Assembly (NCBI GenBank): GCA_964030475.1 | Contig: CAXIPT010000002.1 | Coordinates: 2,364,827-2,428,826 of the forward strand | Length of the DNA: 64,000 nt | Direction of reading: 5' to 3' | From: Tethya wilhelma | Taxonomy: Eukaryota > Porifera > Demospongiae > Tethyida > Tethyidae | In this document: positions 45,101-56,260 of the stretch, piece by piece | Layout of the letters: each line of letters begins with the position of its first letter | Position numbering within the stretch: position 1 is the stretch's first letter | Position numbers and translations under genes: made by a program | The notes under the pieces: generated by a model | Told to the model about the DNA's origin: nothing | Databases searched by the model: none | What the model saw: the letters and a program-made list of their open reading frames with translations, nothing else

Positions 45101-47768
45101 TGATGACACCACCTCTGCTACTTGTAACGCTATTCCTTTTAATAAGATGGCCACTATCCATAATGAATGCTTCATTCAAGCACCATGGTATTATAGTTCT
45201 TACCTCGATGTGTTTGTTGAAAACTCCAGCAGTTTACATGTTAACTACTGTAACACATACTTCACAAACAACTCAGCTAATATAGCTGGAGATACACTGT
45301 ATGGTGGTTTAATAGACAGGTGTGAAGCAAGTCTAATTGCTGGTAATATTTTTGGTACTTCGATCAACATATCATATTTTTTAAATATCACAAATATTAA
45401 AGTAAAGGATTTCAACTCAACTAAAGTAATATCATCTGATCCAGTTCGTGTTTGCTTCTGTAAAGACAACCAACCAGACTGCAGCTACCATCCTCAGCCA
45501 GTGTATGTCAGACAGGGAGAAAGGTTTACAGTCTCTCTTGTTGCAGTCGACCATATCAACAACTCTTTAGCCAACACCACCATACATGCAGATGTAGCAT
45601 CACAAGAAGCAACGCTTGGAGAAGGACAATCTACGCAACAAACTAATGAAAATGCTCATTGTAGAGAGTTAACCTATAGTATTCTCACTCCACACAACTC
45701 TGAGGAGCTTCATCTCTATGCTGATGGTCCATGTAAAGACTCAGGAATATCCATGGCAAATCTTACAGTGAACTTTGCACCTTGTCCGATTGGATTCAAA
45801 GGTCCACAATGTGCATGTGACCCCACAATCTTTCCTGAGTACATAACAGATTGCAATATTTACACAGAAACAGTTCAGAGAAAAGATAATGTATGGTTTG
45901 ACTATGTGAACATTACAAATCACTCAAGTTACGTATTACACAAATATTGTCCTTTTGACTACTGTAAGCCACAAACTGAAACTATCTCAGTTAATTTAAA
46001 CATTAAGAATGGTTCTGATGAACTATGTGCCTTCAATCGTTCAGGAAGACTCTGTGGATTTTGTGAGGATGGGTCCAGTATCATACTTGGCAGTTCAGGT
46101 TGTAGGCCATGTTCTAACAACTGGTTAATATTGATCATTGTCCTTGCTTTAGCTGGAATAGTACTGGTCGCATTTATTCTAAAAGTAAACTTTGTCGTAG
46201 CCGAAGGGACGTTCAATGCTCTTATTTTTTATGCCAATATCATTGCTGCAAATCGTGCTATTTTCTTTCCTGGACCACATGATGAAACAAAGATACTATC
46301 TGTCTTCATAGCATGGCTTAATCTAGACTTTGGATTTGAGACCTGCTTCTATGATGGAATGGATGCCTATGTTAAAACATGGCTACAACTAGCATTTCCA
46401 CTCTATGTCATTTCGTTAGTTGTTGCAATTATCATCATCAGTGACCATTCTACAAAGTTTGCGATGCTCTTTGTTGGAAAGAACCCAATAGCAACACTGG
46501 CTACTCTCATTTTACTCTCTTACACAAAACTTCTTCGTACAATCATTGCTGCATTACAATTTACAACTTTAAACATCAAATACTTTGATGGCACAAGTTC
46601 ATCTCAACTTGTATGGCTGGTAGATGCTAACATTCCATACCTAAGTGGAAAGCATATTCCTCTATTCATCACAGCTCTTATCATAGTCTTAGTTGGTGGA
46701 GTCTTTACTCTCTTGCTCTTTGCTTGGCAGTGGCTTGTTTACTGTCCTAACAGAGGACCCTTCAAATGGATCTTTGGAAATGGTAAAGTTATTGCTTTCA
46801 TTGATGCTTATCACAATCCCTTCAACAAAGACCATCGTTATTGGATGGGATTGCTATTTCTACTGCGTGTTCTCCTGTATCTTGTATCAGCTGTGAATGT
46901 TCTTGGAGATCCTTCTATCAACCTCCTCAGTATAGGTGTTGTTGTCACAAGCATGCTCATTTTCCAGATCATTATAACCGAATGGAAAAATAGTAAAATA
47001 TACAAAAAGAAACGTAACACTCTACTTGACTGCATTTCTCTCTTAAACCTCATCGTTCTGACAATTGCCACCTTCCTTGTTAATGAGGTTAAGGGGAACC
47101 AGACTGTCGTTGCTTACATTTCTATTGGCATTGCATTTGTTACGTTTCTAGTAATCCTTGCACACCATGTGAGGCACTTCATCCTCAACAAGCTATTCCA
47201 AAAAATATTTCAAACTTTTTTCAAGCCAAAAGTAATACATAGCACTCCTCTGAAAAACATATTGAGTGATTCTGACAATGAATTGACACAAGTGAGTGTG
47301 ACTGAAGTCAATGCCCTCCCTGAACCTTTGGATACCATTTCTACGATGGACTCAGATGAAGAAAACAATGATAATGAAAAACAAACCGTTTCAAATACAT
47401 GTCAAAAAGCTAACGATGATGATGATCAACCTTCTTTGGCCAATAATAGCACACTTGTTGAACTGCAATCTCCAATGAACTACATGTCAATAGGTGAGCA
47501 CAATCAGGTCAAACCTTTTCAGAATGGATCTGACCAGGACAAATGTATTCAGGTCAGACCCTATCAAGAGAAACATATTCAGGACAGACCCTATCAAGAG
47601 AAACATATTCAGGACAGACCTATTCAAAGTGAATTCTATCAGGATGGAAACTATCAGGCTAGACCCGTTCAGGACAAACACCATCATACTCCACCCCACC
47701 TCCTTCCTTCCCAGGAAGAAGACTACCAGTCAGAGGATGATGATGAGAACACTCCTCTACTTCCGTAA
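42150..47768 (+). CDS. Giant beta-helix repeat, multi-pass membrane protein (paralogue 3, about 17 repeats)
   Basis: An intact single exon of 1872 residues from the ATG at 42150. A TTG five codons upstream is not used in paralogues. Order: signal peptide (1-17), conserved N-terminus with a 2-3-residue insertion (SLI before SDYF), about 17 beta-helix units (about 211-742), degenerate repeats, SSDPVRVCFCKDNQPDCSYHP module, Cys knot (LCGFCEDG...CRPCSNNW, with Phe for the usual Ser), about 8-9 membrane segments (about 1320-1673), and tail. The tail contains a short repeat, KHIQDRPYQE, twice in tandem plus relatives, all Gln/Arg/Asp-rich, and ends SEDDDENTPLLP. The membrane half is very close to paralogue 1 and the N-terminus to paralogue 2, so conversion among copies is plausible. 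Poly(A) signals lie at 47817-47826. A surface receptor role is inferred only. Confidence 0.9.
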   Translation: MTIKLILLLPLLVLTSAETYYVTPSSNTPCPEEGVPCFTLSQYANKSLISDYFASNTTLIILSGNHSLDLELSIKNRTVFSIVSNTTSRSGTSITCYGSGRFTFESISIVSMKKLPLFGCMNKVTRVERFTVEDCSFDGQGHNETGLYLVEVSTADILRSNFSSNTGKEISCYQTLRCTAGGAILAISSRYGIRITQCIFQNNIVQGGEKGFGGAVYLESSPNSTIINSTLYSNSVTGDEGGVGGAVYAEQSPNITILNSTLNNNIVTGNLYGSGGALQAFYSPNITIANSFLINNSATGYMITGAGGAVSAEYSPITIIYSTLNSNSVTGGQDGYGGAVHANISPNITIVKSTLNNNSVAGAQDDGYGGAVNAHSSPNITIINSTLNGNSVTGDQHGYGGAVNAESSPNITIVNSFLNSNSVTGGQQQGVGGAVCTKFSPNMFIVNSTLSNNSVTGGTALGGAVSPDRSPNITIVSSTLNNNSVTGDWNGVGGAVHAEYCSNITIVNSSLNNNSVSGYLEGIGGAVNVVSSPKITIINSTVNSNSASGDHDGMGGALLVTSSPVTIINSSLNNNSVTGDRYVAGGVVYVARSNITIVSSTLNNNYVTGDHWIGRGGAVYTDSSPNITIVNSSLNSNSVTGYRNEAGGAVYALSSPYITIVYTTLNNNSVTAGGDGSGGAVLAYSSTNITIVNSTLNNNSVTGDLNGLGGAVYFHANHNITIVNSTINSNTVNGENGLGGAVYTSSFVAPISIQGCTFSNNSANKGSVFYLFQVEFKSVDFLTIQDNIAAATSDGALIYATQSTLHFLDTTTVSNNQGGGALVAFQSEIVFMGKVYFSHNKAMRGGAIAATESKLHINGSLTISHNTASVSGGGIYAYQSELNFKKQIMLSGNTAESRGGGIHAISSTIRLTSRSKTNIQSNHAKRGGGICLEGSARIYLLKSEIECSYNEKIQYIHCNTNKSEWISFQLQINTADYGGAVYVADDTTSATCNAIPFNKMATIHNECFIQAPWYYSSYLDVFVENSSSLHVNYCNTYFTNNSANIAGDTLYGGLIDRCEASLIAGNIFGTSINISYFLNITNIKVKDFNSTKVISSDPVRVCFCKDNQPDCSYHPQPVYVRQGERFTVSLVAVDHINNSLANTTIHADVASQEATLGEGQSTQQTNENAHCRELTYSILTPHNSEELHLYADGPCKDSGISMANLTVNFAPCPIGFKGPQCACDPTIFPEYITDCNIYTETVQRKDNVWFDYVNITNHSSYVLHKYCPFDYCKPQTETISVNLNIKNGSDELCAFNRSGRLCGFCEDGSSIILGSSGCRPCSNNWLILIIVLALAGIVLVAFILKVNFVVAEGTFNALIFYANIIAANRAIFFPGPHDETKILSVFIAWLNLDFGFETCFYDGMDAYVKTWLQLAFPLYVISLVVAIIIISDHSTKFAMLFVGKNPIATLATLILLSYTKLLRTIIAALQFTTLNIKYFDGTSSSQLVWLVDANIPYLSGKHIPLFITALIIVLVGGVFTLLLFAWQWLVYCPNRGPFKWIFGNGKVIAFIDAYHNPFNKDHRYWMGLLFLLRVLLYLVSAVNVLGDPSINLLSIGVVVTSMLIFQIIITEWKNSKIYKKKRNTLLDCISLLNLIVLTIATFLVNEVKGNQTVVAYISIGIAFVTFLVILAHHVRHFILNKLFQKIFQTFFKPKVIHSTPLKNILSDSDNELTQVSVTEVNALPEPLDTISTMDSDEENNDNEKQTVSNTCQKANDDDDQPSLANNSTLVELQSPMNYMSIGEHNQVKPFQNGSDQDKCIQVRPYQEKHIQDRPYQEKHIQDRPIQSEFYQDGNYQARPVQDKHHHTPPHLLPSQEEDYQSEDDDENTPLLP
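42782..44375 (+). repeat. 93-bp tandem repeats, paralogue 3
   Basis: About 17 in-frame units of roughly 90-99 bp containing GGTGGAGCAGTG and AACATCACTATAGTTAACAG or variants. Confidence 0.9.
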
Positions 47769-49019
47769 GATCAACAAGGAAGTAATTGGATGAGTGGCTT
47801 CAACTGAATGAGTAACAATAAATAAATTATTAGCTACTACATGCACTTCCATAAATTAGTACTTACACAAACATGCAAACATTAGTAAGTGGTCTAGCAT
47901 GTTACTATGCACACCTTGTAGAATATAGACTTGTAAATAAATAAATTATGCACAACATGACTGATTATGTAATTCATATTTTCATGTACTTTTTTGCAGC
48001 TAAATGCATGGAAATCAATTTTTTTAATAGTTGTATTGATTTCGTTAAAAGATCACAAATTATTATAGTGACCCGATTTAGTGTCAATGCAAAAAAGATG
48101 GGTCTCTAGTAGCCATGCATGAACTATAACAAGGTGTGGTCCATTTGTAGATAATATTAAAGTTATTAGTAACATTGATATTATTATGGTACATACTTTA
48201 GTGAGTGTACCAAAGACAAGGAAATTGGCTGCCCACTTTCTACAGTGTTTATAGACCTCAGGGATAATATGAGGTGGAGCTGAAGGTCAAGCAGTGGTGC
48301 AATAGTGAATTTTGACCATTGCATGGTATCTAATGGTAATGATGTTTTAGAATTTTGAATATTATACTCTCACATTTGTCACATTCCCAAGCAAAAGTAG
48401 GGGAGTTCAGGTATTTTGTATTGAAGTCTGCGGGAGAATTATATAGCAGCCACAAGGTTGGGTTTGGGAAAAAGTCCAGAGAAAGGAAACGGTAACTTTT
48501 TAAGTTGTTCCAAAAGACTTTCTTTATATCCGCTTAGCACAATCCTGTTCCCATGCAGGTAATTAAGTTTGTATAAGCTTTCTTTTATTGACTCCCCATA
48601 TAAAATTGCTGTTCTAATTAAGCAAAAGCTGGCTTTAGTAAAATAAAAAAATTCCGGCGAATTCTGGTAATGGACTTTTCCTCGAACCGTTCTTTGGCTA
48701 TCTTTTGCCACTACCTCCATGGAAGTGCATGAATTGCATAGGGGCAATCAGAGACTATAATATTATTAGTCTCTACAAAAAGCAAAAGTGCTTACTGTGT
48801 AGGCAGTGTGCACATGCATGAACATTATATGCATCATGCAAACCACGGTCTATTGATTATCCTTATACTTACATCAAAATGAAGTACTGTAACAGCATGC
48901 ATTTTATACCAGAGTTTCGAAGCTGCCTGGATTTTGTTTGCTGCTATTTTGCATAATTAAAAGGACATACTTTAGAGATGATCTGAAATGAAGTCTTACT
49001 ATACGGTCAAAGTTCAAGA
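47769..49019. other. 3' flank of giant gene 3 and intergenic DNA
   Basis: The flank shares the ATAGACTTGTAAA word with the other family 3' flanks. The stretch 48465-48530 (TTTGGGAAAAAGTCCAGAGA and following) recurs at 52384-52450, a small dispersed repeat. No gene is seen; the frame at 48439-48747 runs through this repeat. Confidence 0.5.
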
Positions 49020-49440
49020 TGACCACATGTTATTTTGGACTCTGTTACTACACATCAAAGCAAACTATAAGTTCTTTTCATAGGTACTACATTCCTTGAT
49101 ACATGTTGTTATCTTATAAAAATTAGAAAGCTTGTGTTGTCAAAGTTGGATAAGACATTCTGATTCTCTGAAATCTTTTCAAGTATATTTAAGTACGTTA
49201 GGAGAACAAAAATTGTACTATAAATTAACTGAGACTTCCTCTTAGCACTCTTTATGAGTGCTGAGGAAAGTTTTTGTGAGTTTTAGTCCTTGCTGGTAAT
49301 CTGTCGGTGAGAGTCTCCAGACAACTTGGAGGGTTTAATTTTATTTTGTTTGACTAGATTTTTGATAGTGACCAACATTTTATATTGTGTCTATGGGACA
49401 GTCGGCCCATTCCTACTATACGTACTACCGTACGTATGAC
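49020..49440 (-). repeat. R1 dispersed repeat, inverted partial copy
   Basis: Reverse complement of the R1 head and middle. It ends with GGCCCATTCCTACTATACGT, the inverted head, at 49406-49430. Confidence 0.75.
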
Positions 49441-49568
49441 AATATACAAATCCCTTTGACATCTTACTTAGTTCTATTCAAACATTGCATGTGGGGGGAG
49501 CAGTAAAACATACCGGTTTGTGATCTATTAATATAAATTATGCTGTTTTATAAATATAGGTTCTTATA

Positions 49569-50469
49569 TGTGACCTGTCAAGGGAAAACGTGCCAGTTAG
49601 GAAAGTCTGCGAATTTTGAGTTAGCTATTCCAGGTATATCTAGGCCTTCCCAGGAAGCGCATATCAAAATTTGATGTGCATAGCTCAAGTAGTTTTCCAG
49701 ATACAGCTCTTGCAAGCAGCCCTGCCTCGCTTCCTAGAAAAACGGTTGTAAAGTTGTTGCTAGGTAAACTATGGGCGGTCCGTATACTCTCCGTATCATA
49801 ATTAGATCATGTACAGTACATGCTGAATATTACCACAGCCAGCCACGTGGGGGCTAAAATTATTTAGTGAGAAGCGAGTAGCTAGGAAAGAAGACCCAGG
49901 AGACAGCTAATTGACTCTAGGGGGTAAGCGCTTGTCAGTAATGAGATAGATTCTAGGTACAGTAAGTTCCAAGAACTAATCTAAGCCTCAAAATAACCTG
50001 TACGCGATCGCCGTACGGGGAGAGGCAATATCCACGAGTGAAAGCTACTGTATGAAAGCGCTTGGATTTGACAAGCGTGTACAAAGCTTTGGCTTGCCTT
50101 TCTGTCTATGTGCTGTAGCAAAATTTTGAGATTAGTCAGCTTATAAGTCAAAGAAAACACCAAATAAAAATTCATTTTTAGTGGCAGCTGCCTTGCTCAT
50201 AAATATTCGCTACGGTTTGTTGCACAGCATAGCAACTGTCCTCCGTGTTAGCAACTAAGTAAAAATGAACGAGGCTGACATTGCTGTCTATATCTCTGCA
50301 ACAGAAGCAGCTCCACCCCTCAAATTTTGCATGGAGCATGCTGAGATGTAGCGCAGCACATCCGTGCAAGAAAAAAATTTTCGCGCAAAAACGCGAATTA
50401 AACTAAAACCGCATTTTACTCCAAAAACAATAATTTCCTAACCGGCACGTTTTCCCTTGACAGGTCACA
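49569..50469. mobile_element. 901-bp DNA element with 36-bp terminal inverted repeats
   Basis: Arms 49569-49604 and 50434-50469 match at 35 of 36 positions, starting TGTGACCTGTCAAGGGAAAA. Flanks are TA on both sides, consistent with a TA target duplication. The minus-strand frames inside (49981-50175 and 50178-50369) are short and show no transposase motif, so it is non-autonomous. Confidence 0.85.
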
Positions 50470-52345
50470 TATTATATGTGTGCATGAATTGTTGATAGGC
50501 TATAATATTATTCTACAAAGTTTCAGTATTATTGCGATAATTATATCGTAGGACGTCATAAGGTAAAACAAACAAAAGATGGAATGGCTAGCTGTTAGAT
50601 ACTACATATGGAATTCTTCCTGAAAACAGGTGTATAGTATGTCAGATTCTGTACAATGTAGCTACATCTATTATTTCTTTACCATGCACACCCACTGACT
50701 ACACTCGCTCATCTGAATGTGCAGTGAGGATGGTCTTGTTTATTCTAAGAAGACCCTTCCAATTGCAAGATGATAGCAGTCCCTATGCAGAGGTCTTGCA
50801 TGGTGCAGTCAGGACCATATATAAGCCACACTAGCTGGACTGGTAGATCTGTAGGCAGTAGAACACACAGTGATAGGAGAATAAGTACTATTTCACTGTT
50901 TCCCAGTCTAGGAAGATCATACTGAGCTGAATTGTAAGGAATGGAGATTTGTACAGTTACTTATTATGGATGTATATAAGAATTCACTTAATTGGGGGAA
51001 CACCTTCAATTAAGTTAGTGTACAGTTTGTACCTCCAGCAAATACATTTTCTAGTCTAGTCTGAGAGATATAGCTAGGTGACCACATCCACCATGCATTG
51101 GCTTATTAGAGGACATCTGGTACTATTGGTGGAACACGTATAATGGTCATGTACAATTTCATTTCAATAGGATATGGACACATTACCACTGTGTGCAAAA
51201 CCACGACAGGATTGTGTAAGTTTATTCACCTTGTAATTTTGTAGGCTACAACAGGGGCCCCCGGGAAGAGGGGGATACTAAGGATCGGCCAACACACATG
51301 TGTACAATGATCAATTTAATGCATGTAGCTACTGTCAATTTTACTCAATGCGGTATTATATCTTACTGTAAGTATATATGTCACTGAATTGAACCAATTT
51401 TAAATCAAGCTTAAAATAGATTAGTCCTAATTACTCACCATGCATCTAGATGTCTATACATGTATTGTAGTGTGTGTGCTTTTACATTAATTGTACAAAT
51501 TGAAAGTGTCAGAGTAACCATTATGGGGGATCTTCTCAACTGACAAAATACGGAACTCTAACAGTTATTTCAACGTGAAATCACCCTTCCCCCTAGGTGA
51601 TGATATCTCAAGTGTTAGACCAACCTCTGAATGCTAGCTACATCAGCTGATAAATGAATTAAACAACACTTTAGTAGGAAACAAGGAGGATCTCTTGCTA
51701 CAACACTGTCTGGAGACACTAAGAAAGACACACCATACGATTGGAGACTGGAATCGACCAATCAGATTCACCACAGAGTTTAAGATTACCATGTATGGAA
51801 GAACGGTTTGAGAGAGATAGCTAATAAAAACACAAGCTCTTTAAGAAATTGTTCACTTTCTTGCAGCCATCATCTTAGAAGTCAAAGTCGAAAAGTTTGA
51901 ATTAATTTTAAAATTCAAGTCTTGATCAATTGAATTCAGTTGGGCCCTGAGCATCTATACAGTCTGGACCATTATTTCAATAACTACAGTTCAAAGGTTA
52001 GCTATACAATCACTCAAGTGTGAGGGATTTAACTATATCTATCACTTTGTTCTCTCTGACTGATTGCTATAGGTACAATCTTTGCAAACATTCAAAGGAA
52101 AAACATATATAACATTGAGAGAAGCTCATAACTGACATAGAAACAAATCATTGTACTTTATAAGGTAAGGATAGAAACAAGTTGCCATACAACATCATAT
52201 TGACTGCCCTGGCCACTCTGTACATACCTCACAGTCACAGTTACATTCATTGGGAGGCTATATGACCAGCCTTGGGGACACATCAAATTCCACTGGTGGC
52301 TATAGCCTGGCTACAGAATACAGAAAGTCTCATGTGTAAGCAATT
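50470..52345. other. Intergenic DNA up to a contig junction
   Basis: No gene seen. It ends at the N at 52346, a contig join. The sequence just past it (52348 on) is unrelated to what precedes it. Confidence 0.5.
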
Positions 52346-52536
52346 NGCGGGAGTCTGCAGGAGAAGTAGCATCACACCATTAGGTTTGGGAAAAAGTCCA
52401 GAGAAAGGAAACGGTAACTTTCTAAGTTGTCCTAAAAGACTTTCTTTTTTCTTATAGTATCCTTGCATTGTACATAATATATTTGTCATGCAGAAATTTT
52501 ATAGAAAAAAAAAAAAACAAACAAACAAAAAACATT

Positions 52537-53719
52537 TCTGTCAATTTAAACTTAGAAAATGCACGGTTCCAATAAACTGTGTGCATTCAATTGCTCAGGA
52601 TTACTCTGTGAATGGATCTTGTTTATTACAGCTCTTATCATTGTCCTGGTGGGTGGAGTATTTAATACTTTCATATACTATTTGCTTGGCAGTGGCTTGT
52701 TCACTATCCTAACAGAGGACCCTTCAAATGGATCTTTGGAAATGGTAAAGTCATTGCTTTCATAAACTTATCACAATCCCTTCAATAAAGACCATTGCTA
52801 TTGCATTGGACTGCTATTTCTAGTGCGTGTTCTCCTGTATTTTGTATCAGCTATGAATGTTCTTGGAGATCCTTCTATCAACTTTCTCAGTATAGGTATT
52901 ACAATATTTATAAGCATGCTGATTTTTTGGATCATCATCAATTTACTGAATGCATGGAAAAACAGCAAAATCTACAAAAAGAAGCATAACACGTACTCTA
53001 CTTGATTGTACATCTATCTTAAACCTCATTGCTCTATAACCATTGCCATGCACCTTTCTCTTTAGTGATCCAAGTTAAAGGATACCAGACTGTGGTTGCT
53101 TGTATTTCAATTAGCATTTCATTTAAGTGCCACGTACAGAGTCAATCTCTGGATAACACATTAATAAGTGATTCTGATAAGGAATCGATACAAGTAAGTG
53201 CATGTGACTGAAGTCAATGACCTACCTGAACCCTTGGATACTATTCTACAACAGACTCAATTTAAGAATTAAACCAAAGAAGATGAAAATCAAGGTGAAT
53301 CAGGCGAAGAGTCATCACTTGCTTATCAAAAAACAGTTATTGCTGATTCAACTGCATTGACCAGTGTGATGATTGACCTTCTTGGCTAATGCTATGGACA
53401 CACGTGGTGAATTGGAATCACCAATGATTACATCACTATATATGTGAGCACAATCAGGATAAACTTTTTCAGAGAAATCCAACAAGGACATGCATGTACA
53501 AATGTATTCAGGAGAGACCTTATCGAGAGAAATATATTCAGACCAGATCTAGACCTATTCAAAGTGAATTCTATCAGGATGGAAGCAATAGATCAACCAG
53601 CTAGGCCAGACCCATTCAGGACAAAGACCATTATACTATGGCCCACCTCCTTCCTTCCCAGGAAGAAGACTACCAGTCAGACGATGATGATGAGAATACT
53701 CCTCTACTATACCATGTAA
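52537..53719 (+). pseudogene. Decayed paralogue of the giant gene family, internally deleted
   Basis: Starts in the Cys-knot region (matching NLNIKNG...LCAF) and jumps within 30 bp to the later membrane region (matching LFITALIIVLVGG). About 570 bp for the first membrane segments are therefore missing. It then follows the family through the LVYCPNRGPFKWIFGNGK region, VRVLLYLVSAVNVLGDPSIN and the tail, ending with the EDYQSEDDDENTPLL block near 53700. Several frameshifts and stops break the frame, and the whole beta-helix and N-terminus are absent. It is non-functional as it stands. Part of the loss upstream could be hidden by the contig break at 52346, but the internal deletion lies within continuous sequence. 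Confidence 0.9.
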
Positions 53720-53870
53720 GATCAACAAGAAGTAATCGGATGAGGAACTTAATTGATAACGAGTTCGAATTCAAGTGAATTAGTAACAATCACTATAGTT
53801 CTATGTTGAAAGCTTATACAATACACAAATATTAAATTATACTCAAAGCACTAATAGTAAACACACATCT

Positions 53871-54209
53871 ATGCATATACTTGTCCATGAGAAGACTACA
53901 AGTAATTGTTGCTATACGATATACAAAACGATCGATATACTTATGCACAAATTAACTATAATATTATACAAACTTATTATTAATAATAATCATTTAGAAA
54001 GTGGTCTATGGTAAGCACTTTGCACAACATAGACTTGTGACTTTATATCTATAGTAGTCTTATTAGTGCTAATAATTTTGGTAACAATGGGGTCTATAAC
54101 GAACTAACAAGGTGCATGTATATACACACCTTTGAACACTACCCTCAAGAAGATTACTACGTTGAAGTGCAGGATTTTCTGTGCTAATTAGTTTCAAAGT
54201 TTTCTATAG
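53871..54209 (+). repeat. 339-bp perfect inverted repeat, left copy, ending at an N
   Basis: Identical by eye over 339 bp to the reverse complement of 57821-58159. The right border is the N at 54210. It carries the 3' flank of the decayed paralogue. Confidence 0.93.
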
Positions 54210-54210
54210 N

Positions 54211-54334
54211 GGGAGAGAGTGAAGCAAGGCACACCTTCTTCAAGGCATAGGGTGTTTGATGATGGTGTGACATAGTAGGTCTCAGCAGATGTGATCACCA
54301 ACAAAGACAAAAAGAACACAAGTTTTATCGTCAT
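54211..54334 (-). CDS. N-terminal stub of another giant paralogue, cut by a contig edge
   Basis: Reading the minus strand from the ATG at 54334 gives an intact signal peptide and the first 41 residues, ending GVPCFTLS directly at the N (54210). Compared with the family, NTPCP is replaced by NTLCL and the signal peptide is Phe-richer (VFFLSLLVITSAETYY). The leader upstream again has an AG followed by GTGCTTGATGAATC and a longer spacer to ATG. No frame break is seen, so this is a real gene start whose body lies in the assembly gap. Confidence 0.85.
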
Positions 54335-54477
54335 CGATGCCGCGACGATGCGTAGATTCATCAAGCACCTATCAATATATTATTTTTGTATAATGAATAT
54401 ATGCATTTAAACTTATTCAGGGGGAAGCCTGAGCGAGAAACGAACAATTTTAAAAAATTAACATGCACACCTATAAG

Positions 54478-54550
54478 GTAGCCTCATCCCCAGGCTTCCC
54501 TTTGACCTTTGTCAGTGAAAGGTCAAACAGAAGCCTGGGAACGAGGCTAC
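54478..54550. mobile_element. 73-bp MITE, second member of the CCCAGGCT family
   Basis: Arms GTAGCCTC..CCCAGGCTT (54478-54497) and their inverse (54531-54550), related to the element at 11775-11891. No clear target duplication. Confidence 0.7.
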
Positions 54551-55089
54551 ATTTACGGTATTTCCATTTACGCATAATGAACAATGTGGGATCAAAATTT
54601 TGTGAAACGAATCTTGAGGCTGAAGCAAAGATCACAGAAAGAGCTAGGGGCTGCATGAGCTATGGACTTGGCTATAGAATATTATACATGAGGTGTCGCG
54701 ATGAACAGAAAAACTACAGAGGGATCGAGTTCTGCAATTAAGTTCCTATACTGTTACAGTATTAATATGTCAAACCTAGCAACAAAATTAATGCCAGATC
54801 AGCACACTAGGCTTGTAGAGTTTTTTTGTTGTTTTTTTTGCTATACTTCATCGATTAGCTATAGTCTTGTTCCCAGGAAACTATATCCATGAGCCAGCTA
54901 GCAACACTCCTGATGCTGATCAATTTGCTCAAGCTTGCCCCACAATGTTTCCATATCTGACTAGTAATGTCCTTATAATTAGTCAACATGCACTCTCAGT
55001 AAAAGTATCTATGTGTGCTATTATTTTTGTAGTTAACTTCCATGTTACTAGAAATTTATAGAAGTTACAGTACGGTAGTACTGTAACAT
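54551..55089. other. Intergenic DNA, no gene seen
   Basis: Short frames only, no support for coding. Confidence 0.4.
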
Positions 55090-56260
55090 ATGAATGACAC
55101 AGATGGTCCATTAGTGCATTAATATTCACATGAATAGCTAGCAGGCTCCCCTGCAAAAACTGAGTGCTTGCCACTAAAGGGCTTCTAAAGCTACTATTTA
55201 GCTCATTCTCTTGTTTTCCACTGAACAAGCCTAAAAACAAAGCCTTAAAACATTGCTAAAGTGCCAAACCTCCATTTTTCTCCATCTTCAAATGTTTATC
55301 ACTATAAAAATCTATAGCACAATTAACAAATTTAAGCCTCCAAACTTGCTCAGAAGCTCTCTTAGGCAGATTACCAATTGCATATAAACCTAAAGCTCAC
55401 AGAAACTTTTCAAAACACTCATAGAGAGCGCTAGTCTGAAGCTACACTCATATAATTTTGTTCTCACTTACTTAATTATAATTACTTACTTCCTTACTTC
55501 ATAGTACTGACTTACTTATTTGAACGTGATTCCAGAGAAACAAAAAGGTACTCAGCTAATTATGACAACACAAAGTAACTTTCTTTTCATTCGAACTAGG
55601 GTCTTTAACCCTCATTTACTGCCTAAATATGTTAGAACAAGACTTAATTAATTAAAAAGCTTTGAAACTTTGCATAAATTTGGGTAATTTACTGTAGCTA
55701 ATTTTTTGTAGTGATGTTCAAAGGTCATTCATTCATTATCTATACTGGCATTTAATGTGCATGTGCATTATTCTACTTGAGTTTTATGTAACAGTTACTA
55801 TACTACTCAAGCTTGTTTTTATACAGACTAACCAGTCTCTAATAGTCTTCATATGATATACTCACACTACAGTGTTGAAAAAAGTGATGGAACAAGTAGT
55901 AAAAATTTCATTAAAAATTAGCAGGCTAGGAATTCATGGGCAGTGTTATAAAAAGTATAAAAGTTATAAAAGGCACATGACTATATACTTCATTTTTATG
56001 CCCATTGCAAGTCTTGCTTTCTAACCTAGGTTGCCTGCTTATACTTTGCCACACTAGTCTAGTCAACTGATTAGAAGTAATTTGAATCATGATAATTGTT
56101 CAGATCATCTGATTCATTATAAATTTTATGATGAGGGATCAAAAATGAAAATGAAGTGCTGAAATTGAGACCATTATTTCCTTGTTCCAATACTTTTTAA
56201 AGCACTGTCCATTCCTACACAGCTAAATGTTTTGAAGTTTTTACTATATATACTTGTTAT
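55090..56260 (+). repeat. R1 dispersed repeat, long degenerate copy with inverted-arm unit
   Basis: Collinear with 35915-36913, including eroded inverted arms at about 55889-55998 and 56145-56260. Many small indels indicate an old insertion. Confidence 0.7.
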
